DNA of 64,000 nt from Aaosphaeria pasadenensis (lineage: Eukaryota; Ascomycota; Dothideomycetes; Pleosporales), in NCBI GenBank assembly GCA_022813625.1, contig JAKLMB010000041.1, positions 1 to 64,000 of the forward strand, read 5' to 3'. Of this stretch, positions 1 to 12,395 are shown piece after piece. Numbering within the stretch: the stretch's first letter is position 1; every line of letters starts with the position of its first letter. Made by a program: the position numbers and the translations under genes. The notes under the pieces are model-generated. The model saw only the letters and a program-made list of their open reading frames with translations. It searched no databases and had not been told where the DNA came from.

Positions 1-956
1 ACTCCGTAGAGCTCGACACCATAATCCCATCATCACCAATAATCATCTTAATCATCGCCAACCTGCAACTTTATCCTTCCCCCCCCCCCCCCCCCCCATT
101 TTCCAGTTTTTCTTTTTTGTATTTTCTCTATTCAAAGGGAACTTGGAGGAGGGTTATACGTCCCTAGTTACATACACTACAACGCCCCCAAAGAGATGAA
201 ATGAAAGCAAGGACAGACATTCGCAGGCACTGAAGAGCTAGAAATCTGATCATACACCAACCATGTCATCGAGCCGGAATCAGATCTGCTGTGTGCTGTG
301 AGGACGCATATTCTCCGTCGCTCCTCTGGATAGATACTACAAAAGCGTCATTTGTATCATGTCTTGGTATGGGTACAAATCCAAAACATCAGACTTCAAT
401 ATCGTAGCTGGGTATTTTTCCCCAAAGCAAGGGAAAGTTTGACACTGTGTTTGTTACTGCCAGCCAGTCCCGCGGAGCTCAATCCGTCGAGTTGTGTTGG
501 ATTATTGGACTGGCTTGCCTTGTGGCTTTTCCATCAACTACGATTTCGAAAGATGTAGGTAGGTGTAGATGGTGATGTTGACATATATGTTTTGTACATT
601 TTGCATTATGTAGGTAGGTATGGGTTTTTCTTTTACACGTACACTTTCTCTACTCCCCCTTTTCACCCTCTAACCTCTTCCTCTTCTCTCTGTGGTCATA
701 TTACCACCCCCCCCATTTTTCAAATAGAAAACAACAACACCGTTCATTTCGACTCATATCGAAAAACGGTATCAACCAACGAACGCCAATCGCCCAACCC
801 ATGCAAAAACGAGGGAAAACTGATCTACGCCGAAACGCGCTGATTCTTCGTCCTCTGAATTAAAGTAATAAGATTAAGTAAGTGTAAGAGCAAAAATCTT
901 CGCTTCGTGAAAGACAAGGCTGCTTTCGCAACCAAAAAAGGGAGGAGAGGATATTT
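1..956. other. Left-edge non-coding stretch, 3' flank of erg1
   Basis: No convincing gene is seen here. Open frames are short, have no family resemblance and are not joined by good splice sites. The right part is probably the 3' untranslated region of the minus-strand squalene epoxidase gene. The stretch holds a long C homopolymer, annotated separately, and pyrimidine-rich patches around 650-720. Confidence 0.5.
79..97. repeat. Poly-C homopolymer tract
   Basis: Nineteen consecutive C residues. The length may be unreliable, because homopolymers of this size are prone to sequencing and assembly slippage. Confidence 0.9.
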
Positions 957-2556
957 CTACTTGCTGACCTCCCACAGCAAATACGGGCCAATAACGAACG
1001 CAGCCTTCGCGATCACGAGCACGCTCTCGACGAACAGCGCCCACGGCACGAGGTACCACGGCGCGGCGCGGATGCGCATCCAGACGGCGTAGAAGGCGAC
1101 GGCGAAGAAGTGGTAGACGAGGGTCGTGGGGCGCGAGATGATGCCCGCGAGCATGCCGCACGGCTCGGCGACGCAGGCGCCGCCGCGCTGGAAGTACCGG
1201 AAGCAGCCGTTCTGGAGCGTCATGAGGCGCCAGTCGTCGGCGGCGAAGAGGGAGTACAGGGCCATGGCGAGGATGTTGATGAGCGAGGAGGAGGTCTTGC
1301 GGGCCCAGTGGAAGCGGGAGAGTTGGGTTAGGACGAGGTCGGTGGATTCGAGGGAGGGGACGGTGGTGGGGGAGAGGAGTTGCGAGAGGAGGTACACGTC
1401 GTTGAAGGCGACGGTCATGCCGCCGCCGGTTAGCGGGTGTCGCATGTTCATGGCGTCGCCGAGGATGAAGAGGCCGGGGGTCTTCTGGACGGAGGAGGGT
1501 AGGAAGGAGTTGGGCATGCTGCGGAACTTGCCTCCTTCGATGGCGCGCTTGAGGGAGGGGCGCACGCACTCGGGGACGGTGGGTAGCGCGACGTTGAGCA
1601 TGTGGTTTTTGATGCCGCCGTTCTTGACGGACGCGGACGGGAGGTTCTCCGGGACGTCGATGAGAATGCGAGTCTCGTGGGTGCCGATTTGGTAGATCAG
1701 GATTGGGGGCGCATCGGACAGGATGACGTGCCCGTGGTTGGGAGCGGGTAGGTCTGCGTCTATCATTTCGAGCGCCCAGAATTTGCTCCGCACCTCGGGC
1801 GTATGGGGGAGGTACTCCTTGCGGAACTTGGAAGCGTAGCCGTCGGACACGATGGTCAGGGAGCCGAAGAAGTAGTCCTCCTTTCCTGCGGTCGTCGCCT
1901 GCACTCCCTGTACCTGGTTGGTGTAGGTGTTGTGCACGAGCGAGGTCACGGTCGATTCGATGACGGTGACATTGGGGGTTGCAATCGCGGCGGCGCGAAG
2001 TTTCGAGATGAAGCGGCCGTGGTGGAATGATCGTCCTTCTGGCTTGCTGTGGGCGTATTCTTCCGGCGTCACAATGGACGAGTAGGGGATCTTGACGGGC
2101 TCGCCGTGGTATGTGACTTCGTAGCCGTAGCATGGGACGGCGTCAATTCCCTCGAGGCAGTCTTAACTCAATGTCAGTAAGTTCTTGCGCAAACTTGCCA
2201 ATTGGTCGCATACCTTTCATTCCCAGCTTCTCGAGCGCATTCACACCTCCTGGTTGCAGCAGCTCTCCCACGATGCGATCCGGCTCCTTCATGCTCCGCT
2301 CGAGCAGAATGACGCTCCGCCCCTGCTTTCCGAATGCGACGGCGGCCGCGCAACCGACGACGCCCGCGCCGACGATGACGATGTCGGCTTCATGGTGTAC
2401 GTGGCGGCGGTACTCGCGGTAGTCGGCGTCGGTGGGTAGATTGTGCAGGGGGGAGGAGGAGGACTTGTTGCGGCGGGAGGTCATGGATTGCGGGCGGTCT
2501 TCGAGGGCGGTGACTCGTGTGGTGGTGGCTGTCGTGGTAGTGGCAGTCGACGACAT
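957..2556 (-). CDS. erg1: Squalene epoxidase (squalene monooxygenase)
   Basis: FAD-dependent monooxygenase that converts squalene to 2,3-oxidosqualene in ergosterol synthesis at the ER membrane; the family is the target of allylamine antifungals. Two exons (2214-2556 and 957-2161) flank a 52-nt intron (2162-2213) with GTATGC donor, TACTGAC branch site and AAG acceptor, giving 515 aa, normal for the family. Seen: a Ser/Thr-rich N-terminus of about 50 residues, the dinucleotide-binding motif VIVGAGVVGCAAA, the E-R type FAD region (VILLERSMKEPDRIVGE), the FAD-ribose motif GDAMNMRHPLTGGGM, and hydrophobic C-terminal segments suited to membrane anchoring. The start is the first ATG after pyrimidine-rich leader sequence on the coding strand. 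Assignment is firm; whether the enzyme carries drug-resistance substitutions was not assessed. Confidence 0.95.
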
Positions 2557-4073
2557 GTTGAATGAGGAGGGATATGCAGGGAGAGAGGTGGTGGTAGTGG
2601 TAGTAGTGGTCGAGGTCGAGGTCGAGGTTGAGGTTAATATAATCTATCTACCGCAGTTTCGCCGTCGCCGCCGCCTTCTACGCAATCGTGCTGCGTATAT
2701 AACCGGGCTGGGGAATTGAAGGTCAGGAAGGCAACAACAATCAATCGATTGATTATTGCAATGACAGATGTGATTCAATTAAATACGAAGCCCGTGAGAG
2801 TAGAGGAGAGGAATAGAATGGAGGGGAGGGGTATTATTGTATAAGTATCTACTCCGTATGTGATTATTCCTTTTCTTCTAGAACAAAGGATGGGTGGGAA
2901 TAGTCTAGTAAGAAAAGTGAAGGGAAAGAAGGGGTTCATCGATGGGGCGGTGAGTGGCCCAGATTTGGTGTAGGCCGGCTCTGATTGGCCAATTTCTGCC
3001 AGGGGCAACAGCGGGAAGAAGAAAACGGTCCAATTGATGGCACCACCGACACGTGAAGGTCATTTCATCCCTAATACACTCCTTTTTAACTGCACTGTAT
3101 ATCAGACCATCCCGTCCCCATCCTTCCAACGCGATTCCTTCACATGTTAATGGACAGTTGCAGTTTTTCCTTCCATCTCCTACTCTCTCCGTTGATCAGT
3201 CAGTCCAATCTTGCGGTGTGTACTAATGTTTACTGCATCTTGGTATCAACTATTCCCTCATGTTAAACTGTTGCCTGTCACAAATATTGTTGCCTATCAC
3301 ACACTCTTTGTCCTTTTCACATGCAAGTCACATTTAGAGTCTTGGTAAAGCAATTGGATAAATGAAAATATAAAAATGCTAGTAATACTACGAATAAAAA
3401 TGGGGTATTTCTGCTTTTCATCCTCTACGGAGGATTGAGTACGGGTAAGCCAAAATGAAATGCTACAGTATTGCTACAATGATATACACCTACGCGTCGT
3501 CCCAGCCTAGCCAATCGACCATGGTATAATTATAATAAACATTACGAGGTAAGGGGGATAGGTGTCGTCCTAAGGTCGAGCCGTGTCTGTTTGCATGTAA
3601 AAAAACCGTTATCGTCGTCTCCATCTTCCTCCGAGCGTTGAGATCGATAATGGGTTCGTTTTTTTTGTGATTACTGTTCCTCTTCTTCTTCCACCGAGTC
3701 GATTCTACTTCTGTAATAGTCGCCTCAACTGTTCTCCGATTCTTTCTCTCATCGTCGCGTCATGGATTTCGGACGCCTTCCCGTTCCGGGCAAGCTTAAG
3801 TAGTTTTCAGCCCTAACCCAGTCTCGACCGGACCGCGTTCCTGATTGTAGCCTCACCGTCGTGGACTAGCACGACTGGGTCTCTCGTCAAGAGAAGACGA
3901 CAATGATCATGAACAAGCATTGATCAATATCGAGACTATCGAACGGGCTGGTAACGGGTCAAGGAGAGGACAGCCCGAATCCCGAGAGGTAGATTCAACT
4001 GTCAGCCTATCACAACTGGCATGATCCATTTCCCCTGGACGCACTCATTCTTAAGCTGTTAGATGAGAGACAT
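2557..4073. other. Intergenic region, erg1 promoter
   Basis: About 1.5 kb between the erg1 start and the 3' end of the membrane-protein gene. It includes the erg1 promoter and the downstream gene's 3' flank. No supported gene and no element I can name. The 3350-3700 part is AT-rich with several T/A homopolymers. Confidence 0.5.
2587..2633. repeat. Microsatellite-like GTG/GAGGTC repeats in erg1 leader
   Basis: Imperfect GTGGTA units followed by about four GAGGTC units, lying 30 to 80 bp upstream of the erg1 start. On the coding strand this is a C/T/A-rich leader. Simple repeats in fungal 5' leaders vary between strains. Confidence 0.7.
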
Positions 4074-5723
4074 CTATCGGGCGGGGGAAGGAAGGGCAGA
4101 GTCCACCTCGAAGATGGGGCTCCCGACGATATTGTGATGTTGCGGTCGCATCTGCTCCTTGGCAGGTATGCTGAGCTGCGACTGTCGGTAGTACGCATCG
4201 TAGAACTCGCTCAGTCCGCTCAATCGCGACTCACTAGCCTGCCCAGGCTGGGGAATGCCTGGGACATTGAGCGAGCTTGATAGGGACGGGCGGCGGTTGT
4301 CATCATGGTCCGATGATGAAGTAGTTAGGTTTCGTCCGGCGTTCGGGATCGCGAAGTTGAAAGAGAAATCGGTCGAGTTGCTGCGTTTCGGCCGGTGTGT
4401 TTTCGCCTTGTTGGCGCTGCTGTGAAAATTGCTTGCATTGCTATCGTCGCGGTAGTGCGTCGAGTTAGGTTGATAGGTCCTTGGCTGAAGAAGGATAGGT
4501 GACAGTGGCTGTTCTGCTTGGGTGCCTTCGCGTGGTCAGATTCTTGTTCATGATCTCGTGCGTAATGTACAAAAACAAAATGCGACTGGGGCTTTACATA
4601 CTCGGTGGTGTCGATTCTGACGTGGGCGATGCGCTTCTGTGGTTGGATTGAGACCTTGGCTCCGCACGGTATACCGTTGCGGGGAGAGTAGGTAGTTGCG
4701 CCTCGGGCGATGCGCTTCTCTGGTCGGAGTAAGAACGGGGCTCCTCGCGATATGCTTTTGCAGGGAGAGTGGGTAGTTTCGTTTCCGGGGAGTAGCCAGG
4801 GGATAGCGGAGATGCGATATTCAACGATCCAGCCAGAGACTTGTGACTCTCTCCAGTGTGAACAACCCCCCGGAGAGCTTCTCGGAAGGGAGTCGACGGC
4901 GTAGCGGGCACATAGTAATCGGGTTTGAGCCGTGGAGACATTTCGCTGTCGCTCTGATCGTCGTCAAGACCACCGAACGCAGGCATTTCAGGTCCTCTGG
5001 TAACAGCGGGAGCCGGCGGGGCGTGTAGGTTCATGTTGGTAATGGCACTATGATTGAGTCGTCCGCTGAGTTCGGCTTCGGATGGCGCAAGCCGAAGAGC
5101 TGGACGTTCTTTCATTTGTACAGGAGAATTCGATCCAAGCGCCTCCGAATCGCGGATGCTGCGGCTTGTATTCGGAACCGGCAAGGTGGAGGTGCTGTCA
5201 TTGTAAGAGTGCCCTTGAGCTCTGAGGGAGTGGATTGATCCGGCGGCGCTGTCATTGTGAGAGTGTCCTTTATCTTTGACAGAGTGGATCGATCCAACAA
5301 GTGTTTGCGAGCTCATCGCTGGGCTGTCCACGAACGAACCAGCTCTGGAAGTCGGCCTTGATTGAGGAATGCCTGCGTAGAATCCGGCTTCGATAGCACG
5401 AACCCCAAAAAGGTCTCCTTCATCCCTCGGTCGCTGGTCCATCTCCTCTGGGTCATTTATATGTCCAGTCTCTTCATCTTGTTGCTTCTTCGTGAGCTTC
5501 TTGAGCCTGAGGATGGTTAGTATAGTCTTGACCAGCACCAAGGAAAAGTGACTTACCTTCGGCGAACAATGAGAACCTTGACGATACCAGCAAGTATGGC
5601 CAATACAAGTAACGAGAGGAAAATAACACTACATTCCCATCAGTACAAAGAGCGGTCGACTTGGTGGTTCACTACTTACATGTACTTGTATGCCAGCTCG
5701 AGATCGCCGAACCAGTTGCCCAT
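4074..5723 (-). CDS. Single-pass membrane protein of unknown function
   Basis: Four exons: 5680-5723, 5557-5628, 4602-5506 and 4074-4525. Introns are 51, 50 and 76 nt, and the frame closes exactly at 490 aa. The protein starts MGNWFGDLELAYKY, then has one hydrophobic helix (about residues 15-34) ending in a basic stop-transfer patch (KVLIVRRRLKKLTKK). The rest is a long, disordered Ser/Pro-rich tail. That architecture suggests a short outside N-terminus and a large cytoplasmic tail, but topology is inferred. The tail carries two internal duplications: paired GSIHS...GHSHNDS units, and paired LPTLPA...EPRS...RSASP units with an 81-nt DNA period near 4620-4790. The C-terminus ends IFEVDSALPSPAR. 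I recognise a conserved fungal hypothetical style but no named family. Its 3' end uses a stop at 4074, beyond an apparent early TAA that belongs to the third intron. Confidence 0.75.
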
Positions 5724-8390
5724 TGTGATTGCTACTATTAATGTGCAGGCGGAAAGGAAAAAGAGTGACTGAAGTGCCTAAGGGCAAGCCCGAGGTAAAG
5801 GAAATATGATCAAAGATAGGAGAGTGGGAGAGTGCTCGTGTGAGACTCAGATTCAAACTTGGCGTGGGAGAGAAGAAATCCCAACCAGTGGAAAGCTGTC
5901 AATATTGTTCCAGCGGTTTCGAACCGGAAAGGCGCACAGTGGCTCTCGACAAAGACGTTTTGTAGAGAGGTAGAGTGTACGTGTGAAAGGATTGTGTGAA
6001 CAACCGAACAGAGAAATGCTCAAGATTCGATAGGTTCTTGGGATAATGGTGAGAAACGAAAGGACGTGTGAAACCACACAACACAGTGAGTGACTGGCGT
6101 AAGAATCGAAGACACCTGAGGCGGAAGGGATTGATTGATATTCGGGACTCGTGAGCTGTGGGAGTAAGGCTGTGTAAAGAGAAAAACCCGTACTGGCAGA
6201 GTGCTCCGACGCCATCTAGACGGTTCAAGGTTCTCACGTTTGAGCACACCTTGAAGCTTTCGATCTAAAAGCGGAATCAAAGCCTGTATGCTCATGCTCA
6301 TCCGCGAAGCGAGCGAATCCGGCCAATAACTGAGTCGTTGCTATAGTGGATTCATCCTAAATTGGACGTCTCCCATATCGGGCTAACCCCGTTGGTGTCT
6401 CACTTGTTTGAACAGTATACCCCGTGCAGCAATAGTATGTATGGATACTGTTCTTCTAGTTGCCAGACATGGTTCACGAGTCGCGATTCGAATGCTCGGA
6501 AGCTCTTAGCGACATTCTGTTAAGTGCGCTCTCAGTCACGTCCGGAATACTTGAAGACGACTACGAACAGAATCCAAGTATGCCCCTGGTGTGAGCAATT
6601 GATGATGGTGATCGCCCGTCCACAATGCGATCGCGACGGGTAAGCTGATCATACAGCATTGGTCTGTAGATTGCATCGTTTTGGGCAGCGAGCCCTTCGA
6701 CTTGCTCAACTTAGAATGCTTACGGGCGCGATTCGTCCAAGGCCTCCCCAAGCCCTGACCCTTTGCGGGGGATGTATGCAGGAACGGGCAAGGCGCTGGC
6801 AACGGCGGCCACTAACTGCCAGGTCTCCACCAACCATCGACTCCTTGGCAGGGGAACTTTGAAGACCTCCGACGTTTAGAATTCCATTGAAAAGTCGTAA
6901 AAGGGCAAGGCGGGCCCCACGCAGATAGAAGAAGAGTTTCCAAGGTTTTTCTGTAGAGCGCGCCGTGACCAAGTGGCTTGGATATGGTTGGTCCAATGTT
7001 TTACAACTCAAACGGTCTCCTGTTTACTCTGTGTTTACTCCCTGAAGTCGTCGACATCGATGCGAGCAAATCTACTTACCCGAGGAGTCAGAACGCTGAT
7101 AACTCTGCATATACGCGGTTTTCATTGTTGTGCTTAGCCTGCGGACATTGCCTGGTTAATGATGGTGGTTTGTTGGGACCTTTGCATGCTCTTTTCCATT
7201 CAGCAGGTTCAATCACGCGAAGAACATGGACCTTTCATGCAACACATAGCGGCGTGATGATTCGAGACTCTCGTCGGCATATAGGTTTTCGTTCATTCTC
7301 GTACTGGGTTACAGGAGGTCGAGGGTAGCCTGCACGCGAATTTCTGGCTATTTGCCCCTTGGCCTGCCCTTCGCTACATCGGTCACGGATTCAGATGCAG
7401 GGAGCTGAGAATGGAAGAGACGGTATGCGGCTTACTGCTCTTTGTGCTGCATCCCACAGATGTCCGTTCGACGCGTCCAACTCATAAGAGTGAAAAGGAG
7501 GCTGAGAAGCAGTTTATTTTGACATTCGCGCGCGGTCACCGGGCGTTCTCATTGCGATGTTTCTCACGAATGGCACAATGCGATTGTAGAGGCATCATCT
7601 TTTCCGGTCTGTTGACCTTTGTTTGTCGAGCAGAGTTTAGCGATGGAAGCCGGCGTAGATCTAAAACAAGCACCAGCAGTGTAGTCGTCTATTCTGAAAC
7701 TCAGAGTAGTGCAAACACGCCTACCAATACACCATACTTCCATGGCGATCCCCACTATTGTTTTCTCCGTGTTTCTTGGCCAGGTCGAACTTCGACAGTG
7801 CGCAACGAGACAGACTATCGTTTTGGAATTTATCGCGCCAGTGGCCTCGTCGTGCATCATGTGCTCGATGGATCGTTACTCTGTTGGGGTCATAGACAGG
7901 GACATACGGTCTTCAGAGCTGTGGAAATGCGCTACTTGCAAAGGTACTTGTTCATTCTTCATTAGAAGATAGACGAAAAGACGTGCGCAGATGATCGTAG
8001 GGATCTGCAGGTTGGAAGCGTGCGTTGATGTGCCGCTAATATAATGGGATCGCGGGAACTCGGGAGCGATGATCAAGTATATTTAGGCCACTCGTATTTC
8101 CGCGTCTCGGCGAGATGAAAGGCTGACGATCCCGATCCCGATATTAGACGAGCGAGCTGATGGTGACTTGTTGTACCAGACGTCTGAAAGTGTTCAATTG
8201 AAGAATGCCATGTCAGAGAAGGAATTGTGAGGCTCTTGGCAACGATGCGTTGGTGATGTTTTTCGTCATTGGCTCCTGCCCCACTATTTGACAACACAAA
8301 CATCTGCAACGTACCTTCTCCCTTCTTTCCATCTTCCTACTCTTGACACTTTATTCACCTGGCAAATTCAATCAGAAACCCTCTTCAAAG
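5724..8390. other. Gene-poor 2.7-kb intergenic stretch
   Basis: Between the divergent membrane-protein and NUDIX genes. Several unrelated short open frames occur on both strands, but none shows family motifs, consistent codon use or paired splice signals. I see no transposon ends or long repeats. The last few hundred bases should hold the NUDIX gene promoter. Confidence 0.5.
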
Positions 8391-9216
8391 ATGACAGCTC
8401 CAGAAAAGTCTTCGAACAAATCTAAAGTCCTCAAAACCGAGCCACTGGTCAGTCCAATTGCTCCACGCTGATTGCACCATGTCCTGACACCGTTCAGGAC
8501 TACAAAGATGCGAAATGGGCAACCCTGCTGAAGTATGGCTCCCCTTACCCCCAATTGACTTTCCAAAAGTCTTTAATGCTTACTTGATGCCGCCAGGATT
8601 ACCTACTCCGACCCTGAAGGCGTGGAGAGAACATGGGAGTCTGGGGAGCGCTTGACACGACCAGCTGGCTCCGATATAGATGGAGTCGGCGTTGTAGCTA
8701 TTCTACAGGACCCATCGAAGCCTGATGCGGACCCTCAGATCCTGCTCCAGAAGCAATGGCGGCCTCCTGTCGATGCCACAGTCATCGAGATCCCCGCCGG
8801 GCTGATAGACCCCAACGAGTCGGCGGAAACATGTGCGATACGTGAGCTGAAGGAGGAGACTGGATACGTTGGCACCGTCATGGAGGCCGGATTTGGCGTC
8901 AGCCCCATCATGTTCAATGGTGAGAATACAATATGCAACGACCCGTGCACGGAATGTACTAATTGTCTCCGTAGACCCAGGGTTCTGCAATACGAACCTC
9001 CGCATGGTGCACATCACCGTCGATATGTCGAACCCCGCAAACCAGAATCCTCAACCCGAACTCGAAGACAACGAATTCATCGAGACATTTGCTGTCCCGC
9101 TCAAGGACTTATGGGCGCTTTGCAAGAAATACGAAAGCGAAGGATACGCAATTGATGCACGCGTGGGCACAATAGCAGAGGGAATCGAGCTTGCCAAACG
9201 ATGGAAATTCACTTGA
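8391..9216 (+). CDS. NUDIX hydrolase, ADP-ribose/ADP-sugar pyrophosphatase type (YSA1-like)
   Basis: Predicted to hydrolyse ADP-ribose or related ADP-sugars to AMP and sugar phosphate. Four exons (8391-8447, 8498-8532, 8597-8919, 8975-9216), introns of 50, 64 and 55 nt, 218 aa, the usual size for this subfamily. The NUDIX box is complete: G-x5-E-x7-RELKEETGY, starting at GLIDPNESAET. The pre-box strand with QKQWRPPVDATVIEIPAG is typical of ADP-ribose pyrophosphatases, and the conserved NDPGF/LRMVHITVD region follows the third intron. The start ATG follows a short A-rich leader. There is no targeting peptide, so the product is probably cytosolic. Exact substrate is not determined by sequence alone. 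Confidence 0.9.
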
Positions 9217-11606
9217 AGACTTCGTGAACTTTGAATTAAGTCTTCCCTGGTTTGAATCACTTACAGTCTGGCGAATGGCGAAATCTAAAGATTATGAAAT
9301 GTTTTGAAGAGCTAGACAGCAATTTAGATGAACAACAATTGCTCAATTGTTGGATTTGATAAGTAACTGGTATGGGAACGGCAATGAGCTATCCTCGGCA
9401 CGCGATTGGTCGTACATGCACTCCATGTTATGCTCTATTCAACAGCATCGCAGCAATAACATTCCGTCTTCTCAATTCATATTTCAACACCTGCGACCTT
9501 TGCTAAACGACGAGCTTTCCCCCTCGTCAGCGGCCCTCATTGAGGACAAATGAGTAGTAATCATTGATGATCTTCGTCACCCTACACAACTAGGGATCTT
9601 CCAACACTGGGAGAACATACGAACTGGCGCATGAACAAACTATTTAGGGAGGGATCGGACTACATGATACTGCTAGCGTGTGATTGATGGATGGCACCAT
9701 TATCATCAGGCTACTACTTCGAATCCGCTTGAGTATTCCTCACAGATGACGCGAACCCGTTCTGGTGACAGCTGACGATTGGACATGTGTTTACCATTCG
9801 ATTTGACTACGCCACGGACACTAATCGTATGCGGGTCAACCCGAGCTGAGATCGTTATCGCTTCTAATACAGCACGCGACGAGTGCCTCGGCAGCGTCAT
9901 ATACTGACAGACTTCTACGTCGCGAGCCATAGCTGATGTATTCACCTCAAGGATTATGAGCAATCGACTGCATTCTACGAACTATGCTCGGACTTCCTAG
10001 TCGCCATTCGCGCTAAGTCTAGAATGCCCGGTCTTGAAACAATTACCCCTCAGGCTTTCAGCTCTTCTTTGCACGTATCTGGTTTACATACACACACACC
10101 GAATGAAACAAGACGGCGGTGTTGCCCAAAAAGGACGATAATAGATACGACGGAAGCATCGGCTTTATCTATGAGTACCTTTACCAAAGTCACAAGGCAA
10201 TGAAGGGGACTTTGAACACGAATCGTCCTATCGTTTCTTACACAAATCGGACTAAATGCGCATCAGGGTGACATTGGAATGTGCTCTTTCTATGATCGAC
10301 ATTGCGTCTATGAGTGGAATTACTTTAGTCATATCCTCAATGTCGCCCAAAGTTGAGAATATATTCCAACGAAAGGGCTGGACTCCAAACGAGAACGAAT
10401 ACGAGGCCAAATCGTCGGATCCTAGCTGATCCGTAACAACGACTTTGCCAAATCGGACAGTGTATGCGCAGAGCCACAATTCCGAAATAGCTGTCAAATG
10501 CCATGTTTGACTAAGGAGCCTTATGTTTGAGGCACTCTGGTCAGCCTGGGATTGGCCATTGTTGTATCGCCCCTGCATCCGCCATTCACATGTCCTGCAT
10601 GGGAATAAGAACCCTCTATCTCCACAGCTACCAGCCCGACCAACCTTCCGACGTTACAATGCAATTTTGATCATTTCATGCAGTACCGCTGTATGAAATG
10701 AGAGGCGAAAGATGTTCGAAAACTGCAGTTTAGCTTTACTTGATTTCGACTATCGCACATCCCATAGAACCAACTTGCCTTAGATGATTCGGCCGACCAA
10801 AATCTACCAGAAACTAGACCGCACTCAACTCAACCCGAAGAATAGGTTACATCGCAGACCGATTTTGGAAATCCCTTTGGTAGTTTACAGGGTCCACGGT
10901 AAGATAGTGGTTGCCAGCATCTACAACCCTATACATGGTGCTAACCGTATCGGGAAGTTCGATGGTATTACACGACGTCTTGTTCGTGATACAGTTGGCG
11001 CCCTGGTCAACCCCGCTTGTGACCTTTGAATATCCACGAATTGAATGCCGAGACTTGTTGAAGCTGAACCATATGATTGTTATTGGTTCGAAAAGGTAGG
11101 GCAATAGTTATGGGCTATTGGCCGTAATGCTCGACAACACCCGACAGCAAGGTGCGGTAGCCGTCCCATCCCGTGCGTCATCCAGACCTTGAAGTAGTAT
11201 TATCAATCTTCCTGACTGTATTCCCTACCTACTTGTGTTCATATTCTACTTTGGGCTTCTAATCCTCGTGTGACCTCTCGCCCTGCAATCACGTTCTGAG
11301 GTGCAAATGTCCAGCTCGCTGCAGGGATACCCGTGTGCTGGCGCCAGCCTAGCTATGGGACATCAACGTTTGGTGGAACTGATTGAAACAACCAATTTCG
11401 TACCGCTGTAAACCTCGATGTAGGTATGATTTTATTTACTTCCATTATAGGTATCTGTAAGTTCTCACTGTTCTCTGTTTTGGTCATTACGTCTGTCAAA
11501 ATGCCAATATAAAAAGCAGCGGATGCATCGTCAAACATCGCATTCAGAGCATAGCTTCTACAACTCATTTCAAGCCAATTACTAGCCTCGAAAACATAGA
11601 GCAACT
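9217..11606. other. Gene-poor 2.4-kb intergenic stretch
   Basis: Between two plus-strand genes. No frame on either strand carries recognisable motifs or a consistent splice pattern, and no terminal repeats are visible. The final 250 bases are probably the promoter and leader of the PL20 lyase gene. Confidence 0.45.
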
Positions 11607-12395
11607 ATGATCGGCTCTACATTCTTGTACTCTGCCCTCCTTGGCCTTGCCGGTCTCACTGAAGGCGCCCAATTCTTCAGCAACAAAGGCGTACTCAACC
11701 AAAACGGCGGCACCAACGGCTGGTCGCACTTCCAAACCGAACGCAACGGCAAAATCACCGAAGTCACCAATGTCTTCTCGGAGGGCCCCACCGCGCTCAA
11801 GATGACGCAAACCTACGACTCCTCCTGGACCGGCCGCTACCACTCAGAAGTCGGCACCAGCGTCGGCGGCTACAAGCGCGGCGACAACCGCTTCTACGGC
11901 TTCCAGTTCCGCCTCTCAGAGGACTGGCAGTTCTCAGACGGCCAGTCCTTCAACATCGCGCAGTTCATCGCCGACTTCAGCGGCCAGTGCTCCGAGACAT
12001 TCATGCCTTCCAGTATGCTCTGGCTCGAGGGTAACCAGCTCCACTCCCGCGTCAAGACCGGCAGCGTCTGTCCGACCTCTGCGCAGGTCACTACGCCGTT
12101 CAGGAATCTGGCCACTGTCACTGCGGGAGCTTGGCATAAGATTGTCATGCAGGTTAATTGGAGGTCGGACTCAACCGGCCTGTTCAAGGTCTGGTATGAC
12201 GGCGAGAAGGTCGTCGAGCATTCGGGCATCAAGACTACGGTCAACAATGACAAGCAGTTCATGTTCAGGGTTGGCCTCTATGCCAATGGGTGGCATGACC
12301 AGGGCACCAATAAGGGGCAGAGCTTCAGGCAGATCTGGTTCGATGAGATTGCTGTGGGTGAGGAGTTCAAGGATGCTGATCCGGCTCAGTGGTAG
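11607..12395 (+). CDS. Secreted polysaccharide lyase, PL20 (glucuronan lyase) family
   Basis: Single-exon gene of 262 aa. A signal peptide is evident (MIGSTFLYSALLGLAGLTEG, cleavage near residues 18-21). The remainder is a beta-jelly-roll lyase domain with characteristic segments: TALKMTQTYDSSWTGRYHSE, FYGFQFRLSEDWQF, NIAQFIADFSG, AGAWHKIVMQVNW and FRVGLYANGWHD. Family members cleave beta-1,4-glucuronan by beta-elimination outside the cell. Two Cys (around residues 128 and 152) could form a disulfide. Third positions of codons are strongly C-rich in the 5' half, as in well-expressed fungal secreted enzymes. Activity on glucuronan rather than another uronan is inferred from family membership. 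Confidence 0.85.
   Translation: MIGSTFLYSALLGLAGLTEGAQFFSNKGVLNQNGGTNGWSHFQTERNGKITEVTNVFSEGPTALKMTQTYDSSWTGRYHSEVGTSVGGYKRGDNRFYGFQFRLSEDWQFSDGQSFNIAQFIADFSGQCSETFMPSSMLWLEGNQLHSRVKTGSVCPTSAQVTTPFRNLATVTAGAWHKIVMQVNWRSDSTGLFKVWYDGEKVVEHSGIKTTVNNDKQFMFRVGLYANGWHDQGTNKGQSFRQIWFDEIAVGEEFKDADPAQW

Noticed and set aside
874..2133. Long minus-strand frame overlapping erg1, rich in Arg and Pro
   Set aside because: It is the wrong frame of the squalene epoxidase exon; the overlapping frame has all enzyme motifs.
6825..6830. Isolated CTCCAC hexamer (also at 41906, 45508 and near 63245)
   Set aside because: Single half-sites of six bases are expected by chance many times in 64 kb and are not paired, so they were not counted as cluster sites.
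7411..7965. 184-residue plus-strand frame in the gene-poor region
   Set aside because: No family resemblance, no splice partner, and a composition like that of the surrounding non-coding DNA.
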